Shown here: piece by piece, positions 42,001 through 52,577 of the stretch | How the letters are laid out: each line of letters starts with the position of its first letter | Numbering within the stretch: the first letter of the stretch is position 1 | Source of the DNA: Heloderma charlesbogerti | Taxonomy: Eukaryota; Chordata; Lepidosauria; Squamata; Helodermatidae | Reading direction: 5' to 3' | Assembly: GCA_026122225.1 (NCBI GenBank) | Contig: JANEZZ010000470.1 | Span: 310,001 to 374,000 of the forward strand | Length of the DNA stretch: 64,000 nt | Made by a program: the position numbers and the translations under genes | The notes under the pieces: model-generated | The model's database searches: none | The model's input: the letters and a program-made list of their open reading frames with translations, nothing else | Told to the model about the DNA's origin: nothing

Positions 42001-45000
42001 GGGACGGAGTGTATTTGGACGAGAGCGGAGACCTGGCAGCCGACTTTGACATTGTGAACTGGGTGAAGTTTCCCAACCGGTCCGTCGTTAGAGTCAAAGT
42101 CGGGAGCATGGAACGGCGGGGACCCCCAGGCCTCAAAGTCACCATAGACCCAGATGCCATTGTGTGGCCCAAATGGCTCAACCAGGTGACGGACATAATT
42201 CCTTTCATTTCTCTGTATTTATTGACCATCCCACCACCTGTCTTAAATTGAACAGGTATATTTAGTCAAACAAATGAATGAAGTGGGGAAGCAATGTGCA
42301 GCCCCTTCAACTGCATGGGCTTAAGCTGAGTTACAGGATCAAGTGAAACCTTGGCAGTTCTCTTTGGTCCTCTCCAGCCCTGTCTCCCCTTCGCACAGGT
42401 GAATGAGCCCTAACAGATTGTCCTCACTGTTCCTCATCTTCCTGCTTAGCCCCTGCCTCATGCCAGGTGCGTAGAAAGCTGCCTCCCTGGATTCGTCAAG
42501 GTGGTTCAGGAAGGAAAGCCGGCTTGCTGCTATGACTGTGCTCTCTGCCCAGAAGGGACCATCTCCACTCAGGAAGGTGGGTGCCGCTGGAGGAAAATGC
42601 AGCCCCTGGGGAGGAGGGCAACAATCCACACGGAAATTCTGTGTGACCTTTTTCTGAAGGGTCTTTGTAAACTTGGGTCCTTTCTTGCAACATCCACAAT
42701 TTATTTTCCATTGCCAGTCTCAAAAAATGTATTGATTGATTTATTACATTTCTATACCACCCAATAGCCATAGCTCTCTGGGCAGCTCACAACAATCAAA
42801 ACCACAAAGTACAGCATTAAAACAATATAAAATATAAGACCATAAAATTATGGTAAAAAACTACAGCCAGAATAAATCCTAGCAGGAATGCAGAAGGTTA
42901 AAATATGTATTTAAAAAAAGTAAGAAGTTTTTTTTAAAAAGTTACCAGCCAACAGTAAGAAGATGCAATGGTGGTGCAAAATACATCTCTCCTTGCCACG
43001 CTCACTGCCACAGAGTAGGCTCAGGTTTAGACCAAGGAGCTGGGTTCTTGGGCTCTGATCAGAGGGAGAGGGCGCTTGGGCACAACTGGGTGGCCCATCG
43101 AAATCATCACTACATTCCACAGAGGGACCTGGGCTTCAACAGGAGCACCCGCCATACCAGCAGGAAAAAGCCCCAGAGACCTCTGGCATTCATCGGAATC
43201 CATCAGCCTCCAGAGGTGGACCATTTTAATAGGTACCCCACCCTTGCTGAGGGGAAACCACCGAAAGTCTAAACCTCCATGGGAAGTGAGCTCAGGCAGA
43301 AAGTCTGGTGGGTAGCAGGGTGGCTGGTACACTGTTTGTTGTTGTTGTTCAGTCGTTCAGTTATGTCCGACTCTTCGTGACCCCATGGACCATAGCATGC
43401 CAGGTCTTCCTGTCCTGCACTCTCTTCCGGAGATTGCTCAAGTTCATGTTCATTGCATTGGTGATGCTATCTAGCTATATCATCCTCTGCCGTCCCCTTC
43501 TCCTTTTGCCTTCAATCTTTCCCAGCATCAGGGTCTTTTCCAGAGAGTTTGTCAAAGGTAAATCCCATCCCGGGGGGGGGGGGGGCGGGGGGGGGGCAGA
43601 GAATTTCACCATGGATTTCGGGGGGCTGAATGCGTTGGCACTCGGCCCCCCAAAGTTTCAGGGAGAAATTCTCCCCAATCCCTAGAATTCTCTTGCTTTC
43701 TCCATGATCCAGCGAAAGTTGGCGATTTGATCTCTAGTTCCTCTGCCTCTTCAAAACCCAGCTTGAACTTCTGGTAGTTCTCAGTTCACATGCTGCTGAA
43801 GCCAAGCTTGTAGGATTTTGAGCATAACCTTGCCGGCATGCAAAATGAGAGCAATTGTGCGGTAGTTTGAACACTCTTTGGCGTTGCCCTTCTTTGGAAT
43901 TGGAATGTAAACTGACCTTTTCCAGTCTTGTGGCCACTGTTGAGTGTTCCTAATTTGGGGGCATATTGAGTGCAGCACTTTAACAGCATCATCTTTTAGG
44001 ATTTTAAATAGCTCAGCAGGAATATTGTCATTTCCGCCAGCTTTGTTGTTACTAATGCTTTCTAAGGCCCACTTGACTTCACTCTCTAGGATGTCCGGCT
44101 CAAGATCAGTGACTGCACTATCATGGCTATCAGGGACATTCAGATCTTTCCTGTATAGTTCTTCTGTGTATTCTTTCCACCTCTTCTTAATCTCCTCTGC
44201 TTCTGTTAGGTCCCTGCCTTCTTTGTCCTTTATCACTCCCGTCTTTGCACAAAACGTTCCCTTGAGATCTCCAGGATTTGAGGCGGGAGGGACAGGGTGT
44301 CTCCCCCCTGGTCAGAATTTCGGGGGGAGGGACAGAGCACCTCCCCCCCACCACGAATCAAATTTCGTAAAAGGTAAGTGACTTTCCTACATCCCTAGCT
44401 TTATCATGCCCATCTTTGCACAAATCGTTCCCTTGAGATCTCCGATTTTCTTGAAGAGATCTCTAGTCTTTCCCATTCTGTTGCTTTCTTCGATTTCTTT
44501 GCATTGTTCATTTAAAAAGGCCTTCTTGTCTCTCCTTGCTATTCTCTGGAACTCTGCATTCAGTTGGATATATCTTCCCCTTTCTCCCTTGCTTTTCGCT
44601 ACCCTTCTTTCCTCAACTCCCTGTAAAGCCTCATCAGAAAGCCACTTTGCTTTCTTGCATTTCTTTTTCTTTGGGATGGATTTAGTTGATGCCTCCTGAA
44701 CAATGTTACGGACCTCCGTCCATAGTTCCTCAGGCACTCTGTCTATCAGGTCTAATCCATGAAATCTATTCCTCACCTCCACTGTATATTCATAAGGGAT
44801 ATGATTTAGGTCATACCTGTGTGGTTTAGTGGTTTTCCCTACGTTCTTCAATTTAAGCCGAAGTTTTGCAAGAAGCAGCTCATGATCTGAGCCACAGTCA
44901 GCTCCAGGTCTTGTTTTTACTGACTGTATGGAGCTTCTCCATCTTTGGCTGCAAAGGACAGAATCAATCTGATTTCAATATTGACCATCTGGTGATGTCC

Positions 45001-48000
45001 ATGTGTAGAGTCGCCTCTTGTGTCGTTGGAAAAGAGTGTTTGCTATGATCAGCGTGTTCTCTTGGCAAAACTCTATTAGTCTTTGTCCTGCTTCATTTTG
45101 TACACCAAAGCCATGCTTGCCTGTTATCCCGGTGATTTCTTGACTTCTTACTTTAGCATTCCAATCCCCTATGATGAAGAGGACATCTTTTTTTTGGTGT
45201 TAGTTCTAGAAGGTGTTGTAGGTCTTCATAGAAGCGATCAACATCAGCTTCTTTGGCATCAGTGTTTGGGGCATAGACTTGAATTACTGTGATGTTGACT
45301 GGTTTGCCTTGGATTCATACTGAGATCATTATATCGTTTTTGAGATTGTACCCCAATACTGCTTTTCCCACCCTTTTACTGACTATGAGTGCTACTTCAT
45401 TTCTTCTAAGGGATTCTTGCCCACTTTAGTAGATATGATGGTCACCTGAATTAAATTCGCCCATGCTTGTCCCTTTTAGTTTTCTGATTCCCAAGATGTC
45501 GATGTTCAATCTTGCCATCTCATGTTTGACCACCTCCAGCTTACCTTGATTCATTGATCTGACATTCCAGGTTCCGAAACAATATTGTTCGTTACAGCAT
45601 CAGATTTTCTTTTCACCACCAGACATATCCACAGCTGAGTGTCCTTTCAGCTTTGGCACAGCCGCTTCACTTTTTCTGCCGCTACTTGGAAATACCCTCT
45701 GCTCAGAATGCTAAATCAGCCCCAGAAACTTAACACAAGGGATAGACACTGCAGATCTGCCCTTGAATGAATGGGAAGCCTAGAAAGGGAGATTGTATTT
45801 TGAGAGACCCTCCATGCCCCAGGACATGTTGGTGGTGCTTCACTGAGTTCCCAGGAAAGCACTGCTGGGAGAGACTAACCCCTCTCAGTTCCCCACCCAG
45901 GTCTCAGTCATACGTACCAGATCGGCCACCTACCGCCTCTCCCTTCACAAAGGGAGCCTTGCAATAATGTTCCAGGATGGACCCCTCCCTGGAGCTTGTT
46001 GGTTGAGACAGCGGATGCGGCTGGGATATGCTCCACCAGCCTAGATGTGTCTTCTGCACTTTACACTGCATACATACCCTGCATGGTTAATATTTTTATG
46101 TTCACCCCCCTTCTCTGAGCAGTGACTAATGATGGGGATGGAGTGCCTGCCAAGGTTTGGTTTCTTTGGGAAGGAGGACAGGAAATTCATATGTTTTGCA
46201 GTATATGGATTTAGTCACAAATGTTCATTAAAAACAAATGAAGAGACATGTCAATCCTCCATGTTTTCCATATTGTTGGGCATCACTATGTCTTTTGTCA
46301 GTGAATTCCATAATTTACTATGTGTGTCGGAAGAAGACCTGCCTTTCCTCTGTCCTGAATCTTCCCCCATTCAGAGGCACAGTTGTTAGACAGAACAGCA
46401 GGCTGCAGTTGCCATTTGCTATCGTGCTAAGAATGGCATAAAAAAAGAAAACGTTGCCCTATTACTTTGATTTTCACTCTTCTCTTGAATATGGGCTTTG
46501 TAGTTTTGCACCATCGATTTAATCTTTTATACTATGAATTGTACATTGAATATTGTCGATTACCACAGTCGGATGTTGTTAGCATTATGTTCGTGGTGCT
46601 CTGCAACTCCTGCTCTCACTTTTTGTTTGGAGTGCTGCAGCTCCAGGGTCAGGCAGAGACTCTTCGCAGCTTCATCCAAATGGCATTCTCCCCAGTGGGG
46701 AGGCAGCCCAGTGCCAAGTCCCTGGGACTTCACGTGCAATTCATCACCCCATAGAGAAGGTGCACAGCATGCAAAACACCCAAGGCTGTGAGGCGCTGGC
46801 CAAGTTCCCTGCTTCCCACATCCCCTTCTCTAACCTCCCATCACACATTGGAGATAAGACCTCAGATTCTTGCACAGAAGGAAGGTGAAGCCCAGCCTGC
46901 TTCATTAATCCATGCACGCCTTGTGAGCCAGATGGGGAATCTTTGCAGGCAAATTTAGGACTGCCTGCCAGAGATCCTCCATTTCTAGCTTCAAGTCATG
47001 TTTAAATATGGATTCTAAACACATGAATCATGAAATGTGGGTTGTTGACATGAGACAATGATGAAGCTCAGCAAGCCCGACAGCACCCTGCCTGAAATTA
47101 ATGTGTGCTGTCAATCACATGGGAAAAAGATCTTTGATGGGAACAGGGATTTCTAAGAATGTCAGATAGATGTTCTTCTTTTTCTTTCCAGATGCGGAGC
47201 ATTGCACCAAGTGTCCAGAGGTTCAGCATCCAAGCGGGGACCGAGATCAATGCATCCCCAAGAATCTAACTTTCCTGTCCTATGAAGAAACTTTAGGGAT
47301 CACCCTGGCTTCCTTTGCCCTATTCCTGTACTTAATCACAGGCTTTGTGTTAGGAATTTTCATTAAATTCCGAGAAACTCCAGTAGTCAAAGCTAACAAC
47401 CGGGACCTTTCCTACATTCTCCTCATCTCCCTCCTGCTTTCCTTCTTGTCCTCCTTCCTCTTCATTGGCCGGCCAAGGAAAGCAATCTGCCTCCTCCGAC
47501 AAACAGCCTTCAGCATCATCTTCTCAGTTGCTGTCTCTTCTCTGCTGGCCAAAACGGTCACTGTGGTGCTGGCCTTCTTGGCCACAAAGCCAGGGAACAG
47601 GGTGAGGAACTTCCTGGGAAAGAGTTTGGCCAACTCCATTGTCATTTCCTGTACCAGTGTCCAAGTTGTCATTTCCTCCATTTGGCTGGGCTCTTCTCCA
47701 CCCTTCCCAGACTTGGACATGCTCTCCCAGTCTGGACAGATCATTCTGAAATGCGAGGAAGGGTCTGTCACCATGTTCTATGCTGCCCTTGGCTACATGG
47801 GCTTCTTGGCTGCCATCTGCTTCACAGTGGCTTTCCTAGCCAGGAAGCTGCCCGGGGCCTTCAATGAGGCCAAGCTGATCACCTTCAGCATGCTGGTCTT
47901 TTGTAGTGTCTGGGTGTCCTTTGTGCCCACCTACCTGAGCACCAAGGGGAAATTCATGGTGGCCGTGCAGGTCTTCTCCATCTTGGCCTCCAGTGCTGGG

Positions 48001-48096
48001 CTGCTGGGCTGCATCTTTCTTCCCAAGTGCTACATTATTTTATTCAGGCCTGATCAGAATACAAAGGAGCATCTCATGATGAAAACCAATGCATAA
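35450..48096 (+). CDS. V2R gene B, type-2 vomeronasal receptor (six exons)
   Basis: Predicted 867-aa class C GPCR, tandem duplicate of gene A with the same exon lengths and phases. Exons: 35450-35685, 38453-38744, 40440-41255, 41958-42185, 42450-42576, 47192-48096. All splice sites are GT-AG and the frame is open throughout. Substitutions are scattered, for example in exon 2 ([16 protein letters not shown] versus [16 protein letters not shown]) and exon 3 ([21 protein letters not shown] versus [21 protein letters not shown]; each cut to under 21 residues here), regions that face the ligand cleft in class C receptors. Introns 1, 2, 3 and 5 and the 3' UTR each carry PH elements not found in gene A. 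Expression may therefore differ from gene A, although the protein looks intact. Confidence 0.92.
36075..36340 (+). mobile_element. CR1-like fragment in intron 1 of gene B
   Basis: Paralogue of 10635-10900; short CR1 C-terminal remnant in plus orientation. Confidence 0.55.
36509..37385 (-). mobile_element. PH12: palindromic hAT-like element in intron 1 of gene B
   Basis: 877 bp, TAGGGGTG...CATCCCTA, perfect 8-bp duplication GTCCAAAC (36501-36508, 37386-37393). The empty site is in gene A at about 11062. Palindromes at about 36698-36735, 36753-36793, the central TAGTCTACGT inverted repeat (36838-37030) and 37070-37107. Left donor ACTTACCTGG (36528, minus); right donor weakened to AAGGTATGTC. 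Confidence 0.9.
37394..38452 (+). other. Rest of intron 1 of gene B
   Basis: Roughly 37450-37870 has no counterpart in gene A; 37870-38452 aligns with 11140-11728. Nothing recognised. Confidence 0.45.
38453..38744 (+). CDS. V2R gene B exon 2
   Basis: 292 nt, phases 2 and 0, open. Acceptor TTTTTTCCAG, donor CAG/GTGTGG with PH13 inserted 8 bp further on. Confidence 0.92.
38753..39781 (-). mobile_element. PH13: palindromic hAT-like element at the exon-2 donor
   Basis: 1029 bp, TAGGGATG...CATCCCTA. The 8-bp duplication GTGTGGTG (38745-38752, 39782-39789) begins with the GT of the exon-2 splice donor. Contains a (GAAA)n tract (38962-39024), palindromes at about 39033-39073, 39110-39150, 39230-39262, 39300-39335, 39419-39457 and 39478-39516, and outward donors at 38773 (minus) and 39650 (AAGGTAAGTC, plus). 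The empty site is in gene A at 12021. Confidence 0.92.
39790..40439 (+). other. Rest of intron 2 of gene B
   Basis: Aligns with 12029-12678 of gene A; no element recognised. Confidence 0.6.
40440..41255 (+). CDS. V2R gene B exon 3
   Basis: 816 nt, phase 0/0, open; donor CAG/GTATTC followed within about 9 nt by the CR1 tail, as in gene A. The block around [15 protein letters not shown] is the most divergent from gene A. Confidence 0.92.
41264..41368 (-). mobile_element. CR1 3' end in intron 3 of gene B (truncated)
   Basis: Paralogue of 13503-13610; its remainder is lost where PH14 begins. Confidence 0.75.
41369..41876 (-). mobile_element. PH14: right-truncated palindromic element in intron 3 of gene B
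   Basis: TAGGGGTG left end and donor ACTTACCTGG (41389, minus). Palindromes at about 41605-41642 and 41660-41700 and part of the central inverted repeat. The right end is missing; the poly-T is joined to sequence equivalent to 14160 of gene A, so about 550 bp of intron 3 is gone. Confidence 0.8.
41958..42185 (+). CDS. V2R gene B exon 4
   Basis: 228 nt, phase 0/0, open, starting [15 protein letters not shown] and ending VWPKWLNQ. Donor CAG/GTGACG. Confidence 0.92.
42450..42576 (+). CDS. V2R gene B exon 5 (cysteine-rich linker)
   Basis: 127 nt, phase 0 to 1: [12 protein letters not shown] and [14 protein letters not shown]. Donor GAAG/GTGGGT, slightly weaker than GTAGGT in gene A. Confidence 0.9.
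42577..43335 (+). other. Start of intron 5 of gene B
   Basis: 42725-42890 is the reptile repeat tail also found at 14943. The rest has no recognised content. Confidence 0.45.
43549..43684 (-). mobile_element. PH15 fragment at a BovB deletion
   Basis: Only one end of a PH element: AAGGTAAATCCCATCCCGGG, a long G run, the GC-rich end hairpin and AATCCCTA. No target duplication; BovB sequence skips about 900 bp across it. Confidence 0.75.
44273..44398 (+). mobile_element. PH16 fragment with flanking 45-bp duplication
   Basis: The right end of a PH element (GC-rich block, AAGGTAAGTG at 44371, CATCCCTA). BovB bases 44228-44272 and 44399-44443 are two copies of the same 45 bp with about four differences. 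Confidence 0.75.
45706..47191 (+). other. 3' part of intron 5 of gene B
   Basis: 45795-46025 is a partial copy of the intron-5 tandem unit; 46025-47191 aligns with 22326-23501 of gene A. No gene recognised. Confidence 0.5.
47192..48096 (+). CDS. V2R gene B exon 6 (seven-helix domain)
   Basis: 905 nt, phase 1 in, TAA at 48094-48096. All seven helices and the same signatures as gene A ([41 protein letters not shown]). Acceptor TTTCTTTCCAG. Confidence 0.95.
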
Positions 48097-48110
48097 ATTT
48101 GACTTGTATT

Positions 48111-49036
48111 TAGGGATGTACGAAAGTCACTTACCTTTTTGCAGGGGTGATTCGCTGTGGGGGGGAGGCACTTCGCTTCTCCCCCCGAAGTTCAGGCAAG
48201 GGGGGGGAGGCGCCCTGCCTCTCCTGGCCAAAATTCAGGCCGGGGAGAAGCGCCCCGTCTCCCCGGCCACGAAAGAAAAAGTAAAACAACAACAACAACA
48301 AAAACTGTGATAGGCTACCTAACGATTTACATAGCCTATCATGGCTAGATTTCCAAAGTCAGCCATGATAGGCTACGTAAATTGTCACATAGCCTATCAC
48401 AGGTTACTTTGGGGAAAAAAAAGTGCGTATGCAAATGGTGGCGGCCCATGGGCGCCGCCATTTGCATTCCTTATTTTGGCACGTCTAGTCTATGTAAAGA
48501 TTTACGTAGACTACGGCGAAAATAAGGGCAACGCAAATAGCGTTCCCTTATTTTCTCCGTAGTGTACATAAATCTTTACATAGACTAGATGTGCCAAAAT
48601 AAGGAACGCAAATGGTGGTGCCCATGGGCCGCTGCCATTTGCTAATGTGCTTTTTTTTTTCCATAGTCACCCGTGATAGGCTACGTGATGATTTACATAG
48701 CCTATCACGGCTGACTTTGGAAATCTAGCCATGATAGGCTACGTAAATCGTCACATAGCCTATCACGGGTGTGGGTGTGTGTGTTTTTACTTACTTTTTT
48801 ATTTTGTAATGGCGGCGGCAGCAGCCAGTCGGGGGACCGGCCGCCGCCCCCGCCCCTGCCGAACCGCCGCCGAACTGCCGCCGGGACCTGCTGCCGAGAG
48901 GGACATTCCCTGAAGGTAAGTCCCATCCTGGGGGGGGGCAGGGGCCGGCGGAGAATTTCCCCAACACTTTCGGGGGGCCGAATGCCTCGGCCCTCGGCCT
49001 CCCGAATATTCGGGGAGAAATTCTCCGCCATCCCTA
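48111..49036 (-). mobile_element. PH17: palindromic hAT-like element in the 3' UTR of gene B
   Basis: 926 bp, TAGGGATG...CATCCCTA, perfect 8-bp duplication CTTGTATT (48103-48110, 49037-49044), empty in gene A at about 24414. Starts 14 nt after the stop codon. Palindromes at about 48306-48345, 48363-48403, the central inverted repeat 48430-48650, 48672-48710 and 48730-48770. Donors at 48130 (ACTTACC, minus) and 48914 (AAGGTAAGTC, plus, sense to the receptor). Confidence 0.92.
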
Positions 49037-49044
49037 CTTGTATT

Positions 49045-49808
49045 CTTACCAAGCACCCTGATATTCTTCTATTTATTTTGTAGTAATCTGTGCTTCAAAA
49101 AGAAGGCTTCTTTCCAACATCAGAAAAGCACCACAGAAGCCTTTCTTTCCATTTCAATCTCACTAGATATGTTTTCTGTTCCCTATTATATGCTGGGTTT
49201 TGATGCTTTCTGTTTTAACCCTTTTAAATTTTCCCTTTGTAAAATGTCTCGTTGGTCTTTTTGTGACCCACAAAGTGGCATACAAATGTTTAATTGGAGA
49301 AGTAAATATATTACTCTTAGAAACCAGTTGTGGCATTCAAGGCAGAACTGTATATCTGACGTGGGGTCATCACCACTCTCTGGGTCCAGAGTCCAAGCCT
49401 AGAAGAGTCACCAGGTAACGGCTGTCAGCAGCCATCAGGAGTAGTAGCCATTGATAGCCGGATCCTCAATGAATTAGACTCACTCCCATGTAAAGCCACC
49501 CCCTGTGGTGGCCATCCATACATCATGTGGTATTTATTTATTTGGTTTCTACTCCACTTTTCTACCAAGAGAAATAATACTCATAGTGGCTTACAATCAT
49601 AGAGAAATAAAATCTGATTCAAACAATAATATAAGAAAGCAGTTGTGGAATAAGGGGAGAGCTCTTAGCTCTTAAGAACTGGGTGCCCTTCAGATGTTTT
49701 GGACTATAACACCCATAAGCCCCAGCCAAGGATTATTGGAGCTGTAGTTGAAAAGATCTGGGCTGCCCGAGTTTTCTCCTCCTGCTTAAAGGTTGGAGCA
49801 CCTCTCGT
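49045..49808 (+). other. 3' flank of V2R gene B
   Basis: Aligns with 24422-24960 of unit A; then a short reptile repeat (AACACCCATAAGCCCCAGCC at about 49708). No polyadenylation signal could be assigned with confidence. Confidence 0.45.
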
Positions 49809-49904
49809 GCACCTCTCTCCCTTTTCGGTGTCTGAAGCAATGAGACCAATCAACATCCATCTGATATGCACAAGCAGTTTGACAATCCCCTTCCTGGAAA
49901 CCAC
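49809..49904 (-). pseudogene. Inverted V2R exon 3 fragment
   Basis: The minus strand reads GIVKLLVHIRWMLIGLIASD and continues TEKGERC, a clear match to the exon-3 block [20 protein letters not shown] of gene A. Flanking sequence on both sides is unrelated repeat. It lies opposite to both receptors, so it was moved or inverted. Confidence 0.75.
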
Positions 49905-50159
49905 GTGTTGGGAAAAAACAAGGAATGGTGCTTTCTCACTCGGCAGGCAGGAAGCTAAAGCGTGATTTACCTGTCAAAGACAGGAAGAGATGGGTGGTTT
50001 CTTTTGCCTCAGAACCACATTTCCATTCTTCATTGTCTGTCTCTGAAAGCTGGCAGTATTCAACCCACATTCCCCCCCAAATTAACAAGGCCAAGAGACA
50101 CAACTCTTGCTCCAGGAGAGGAGCATGCTTGATTCTTAGGCGTGACCGCCAGGGAAGAA

Positions 50160-51286
50160 CGTAAGAACATAAGAACATAAGAAGACCTTTGAAAGATAGC
50201 AGACTCTCAGTTAAGCACCTAAGAAGACGCATGCTGGATCAGACCCAGGGTCCATCTATTCCAGCATTCTGTTCACACAGTGGCCAACCAGCTGCCAACC
50301 AGGAACCCACAATCAGAACATGAGTGCAACAGCTCACTTCCTCTGGTTCTGGAGGTAGCACGTATCCATCGGGACTCATAGCCATTGGAAGCCTTTTCCT
50401 CCAGGATTTGGTCCAACCCCCTTTGAAAGCCATCCAAATTGGTGTCCATCACTCCATCCTGTGCTATCGAATTCCAGAGTTTAACTGTGCTGCGTGAGAA
50501 GAAGAACTTCCTTTTATATGTCTTAAATCTCGCACCAATCAGCTTCCAAGGTTGTCCCCAGGCTCTAGTATTTTGGGAGAGGGAGAAAAATGTCCCATGC
50601 GTAATTTTGTACACCTCTATCATGTCTCCCCTTACCCTGCTTGTTTCCAAGCTAAACAATCCCAGCTCTGCTAGCCTTCTCTCATAGGGGAGATGCTGCC
50701 ACCCCTTGATCATTTTAGTTGCCCTTTGCTGCACTTTTTCCAGATCGACAATATATTTTTGTAAATGTGGTCACCAGAACTGTACACAGCATTCCAAGTG
50801 CAGTTGCACTATAGATTTGTAGAAGGGCAGTATGATATCGGCAGTTTTATTCTCAATTCCTTTCGTAACTATCCCTAACATAGAGTTTGCTTTTTGTACA
50901 GCAGCCACACACTGGGTTGACATCTTCCTTGAGCTGTCCACCACAACCCCCAGATCTCTTTCTTGGCCGCGTACCACTAGCTCAGATCCCATCAGGTTAT
51001 ACTTGAAGTTGGTATTTTTTCGCCCCAAGTGCATCACTTTGCACTTGCTTACATTGAACCACCTTTGAAGTTAAGAGGCCCATTTGCCCAGTTTGCAGAG
51101 ATCCTTTTGGAGCTCTTCACAATCCCGTTCTGTTTTAACCATCCAAAATAAGTTGGTGTCATCGGCAAACTTGGCCACTTCACTGCTCACTCTGAATTCC
51201 AGATCATGTATGAACAGGATGAAAAGCATTGGTCCAATTGCTGATCCCTGTGGGACCCCACTGTTTTCTTCCCTCCACTGGGTGGA
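50160..51286 (-). mobile_element. CR1/L2-clade LINE 3' part, second family
   Basis: Minus strand: the RT block GVPQGSAIGPMLFILFIHDL and catalytic FADDTNLF at about 51180, then ERDLGVVVDSSRKMS, KANSMLGIVTKG and a C-terminal domain (ERRLAELGLFSLE, RGDMIEVYKI). Stops and frameshifts between blocks; the 5' end is truncated. Sequence differs from the CR1 at 4893-7395. Confidence 0.8.
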
Positions 51287-51700
51287 GTGCAGCATCTGAA
51301 GGTGCCCCCTGAGAGCAGCCCCCCCATTTTACCCCATTCCAGCAAACTGTGGCAGACCTATAGCTTCCACACACACACCCCTTTCTCCTTCTCTGGCCAC
51401 TTTCTCCCTGCTCGCAGTGAAAGGTTTTTCCGCTCCGTGGTCGCAATACCTTGGCTGATCGCTACTGCAATAAAGCCCTAAGGCTCATTTGTTTAATGAC
51501 AAAGAAAAGAGTATAAACTCACTGTTCTAGCACTTTTCCAAGAAGAAGCCAACATCCTCCATTCTCCAGTGCAGCATATTAAGGCTCCCCTTGAGAGCAC
51601 CCCACCACCCCAATTTCTCTCCCTTCCATCAACCTGTCACAGAGCTGTAGCTTCCAAGCCATTTTTACTGCAAGCATCAGAGAAGCTGAGCAATGCAAGA
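51287..51700 (+). repeat. About 285-bp tandem repeat, unit B copies
   Basis: Two units starting at GCAGCATCTGAAGGTGCCCC (51290) and GCAGCATATTAAGGCTCCCC (51571), related to 26040-27075 but without the solo LTR. Confidence 0.7.
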
Positions 51701-51735
51701 AGAAGCAAATATTTCTTTATGAAAGAAATGTTTAA

Positions 51736-52577
51736 GAAAGAAAAAACCTTTTAAAATGACCATGCCGCTCCAGGACTGGCATGTAGGGATGTCAAAGAAT
51801 TCCACCATGGATCTCGGTGAGGCTGAACACCAGTTCATTCAGCCCTCCGAAATCCATGGTGGAATGAAGCCCCTGCTCCCGTCAACCCATGAAAGGTGCG
51901 TGGGATGGAGCCCCCAACCCCCGAAAGGTGCACGAAATGGAGCACTTAGCTGCTGCTGTTCATGCTGATTTGAGAATGGTGGCCGCCCTGTGGCCCCCAT
52001 TCACTTCTTCATCCTAGCTGTGATAGGCTACATAAATACTTACGTAGCCTATCACGGGTAACGCAAGGACGCGTTACGTAGTATTTACGTAGTACTTAAG
52101 TATTTACATAGCCTATCACGGCTAGGCAAACAAACAAACAAACTGCGTATGCAAATGGCGGCGGCTACGGTGGCCGCCATTTGCGTTCCCTTTTTTTTTG
52201 CAGTTTTAGCTTATGTAAATATGTACAGAGGCTATTACGGTGAAAAAAAAGAGGAACACAAATAGCACCCACTACACCACTTGTGTTCCTCTTTTTTTTT
52301 GCCGTCATAGCTTACGAAAATATTTACGTAAGCTACAACTGCCAAAAAAAAAAGGAACGCAAATGGCGGCCCCTGTAGCTGCCGCCATTTGCGTACGCAT
52401 TTTTTTTTAACCTTGCCGTGATAGCCTACATAAATATTTATGTAGCCTATCACAGTGAAATACAGGGACCCCTCCCCCACACACCGCGAAGCAGATCCGC
52501 AAAATGGTAAGTGACTTTCGTACATCCCTACCGGCATGGTCATTTTAAAAGTTTTTTTCTTTCTTTAAAACAGTGTT
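51736..52577. repeat. Inverted repeat host of PH18
   Basis: The flanks of PH18 are inverted repeats of each other: about 51736-51770 (AAACCTTTTAAAATGACCAT) and about 52533-52570 (ATGGTCATTTTAAAAGTTTT). PH18 therefore landed in the loop of an older palindromic element. Confidence 0.65.
51784..52530 (+). mobile_element. PH18: palindromic hAT-like element
   Basis: 747 bp, TAGGGATG...CATCCCTA, target duplication CTGGCATG/CCGGCATG (7 of 8). Palindromes at about 52019-52058, 52200-52240, 52300-52340 and 52420-52457; donor ATGGTAAGTG at 52504. Confidence 0.85.

Larger units (their letters stand above)
43336..45705 (-). pseudogene. BovB LINE, truncated and rearranged
   Basis: Minus-strand BovB with the 3' end at 43336 (GTTGTTGTTCAGTCGTTCAG) and a 5' truncation at about 45705. 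About 900 bp (counterpart of 17400-18297, including the YADD region) is deleted at the PH15 fragment, and a PH16 fragment with a 45-bp duplication lies at 44273-44398. Several stops and frameshifts, for example a stop in the endonuclease region near 45425. Not at the same site as the intact copy in gene A, so it is a separate insertion. Confidence 0.88.
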
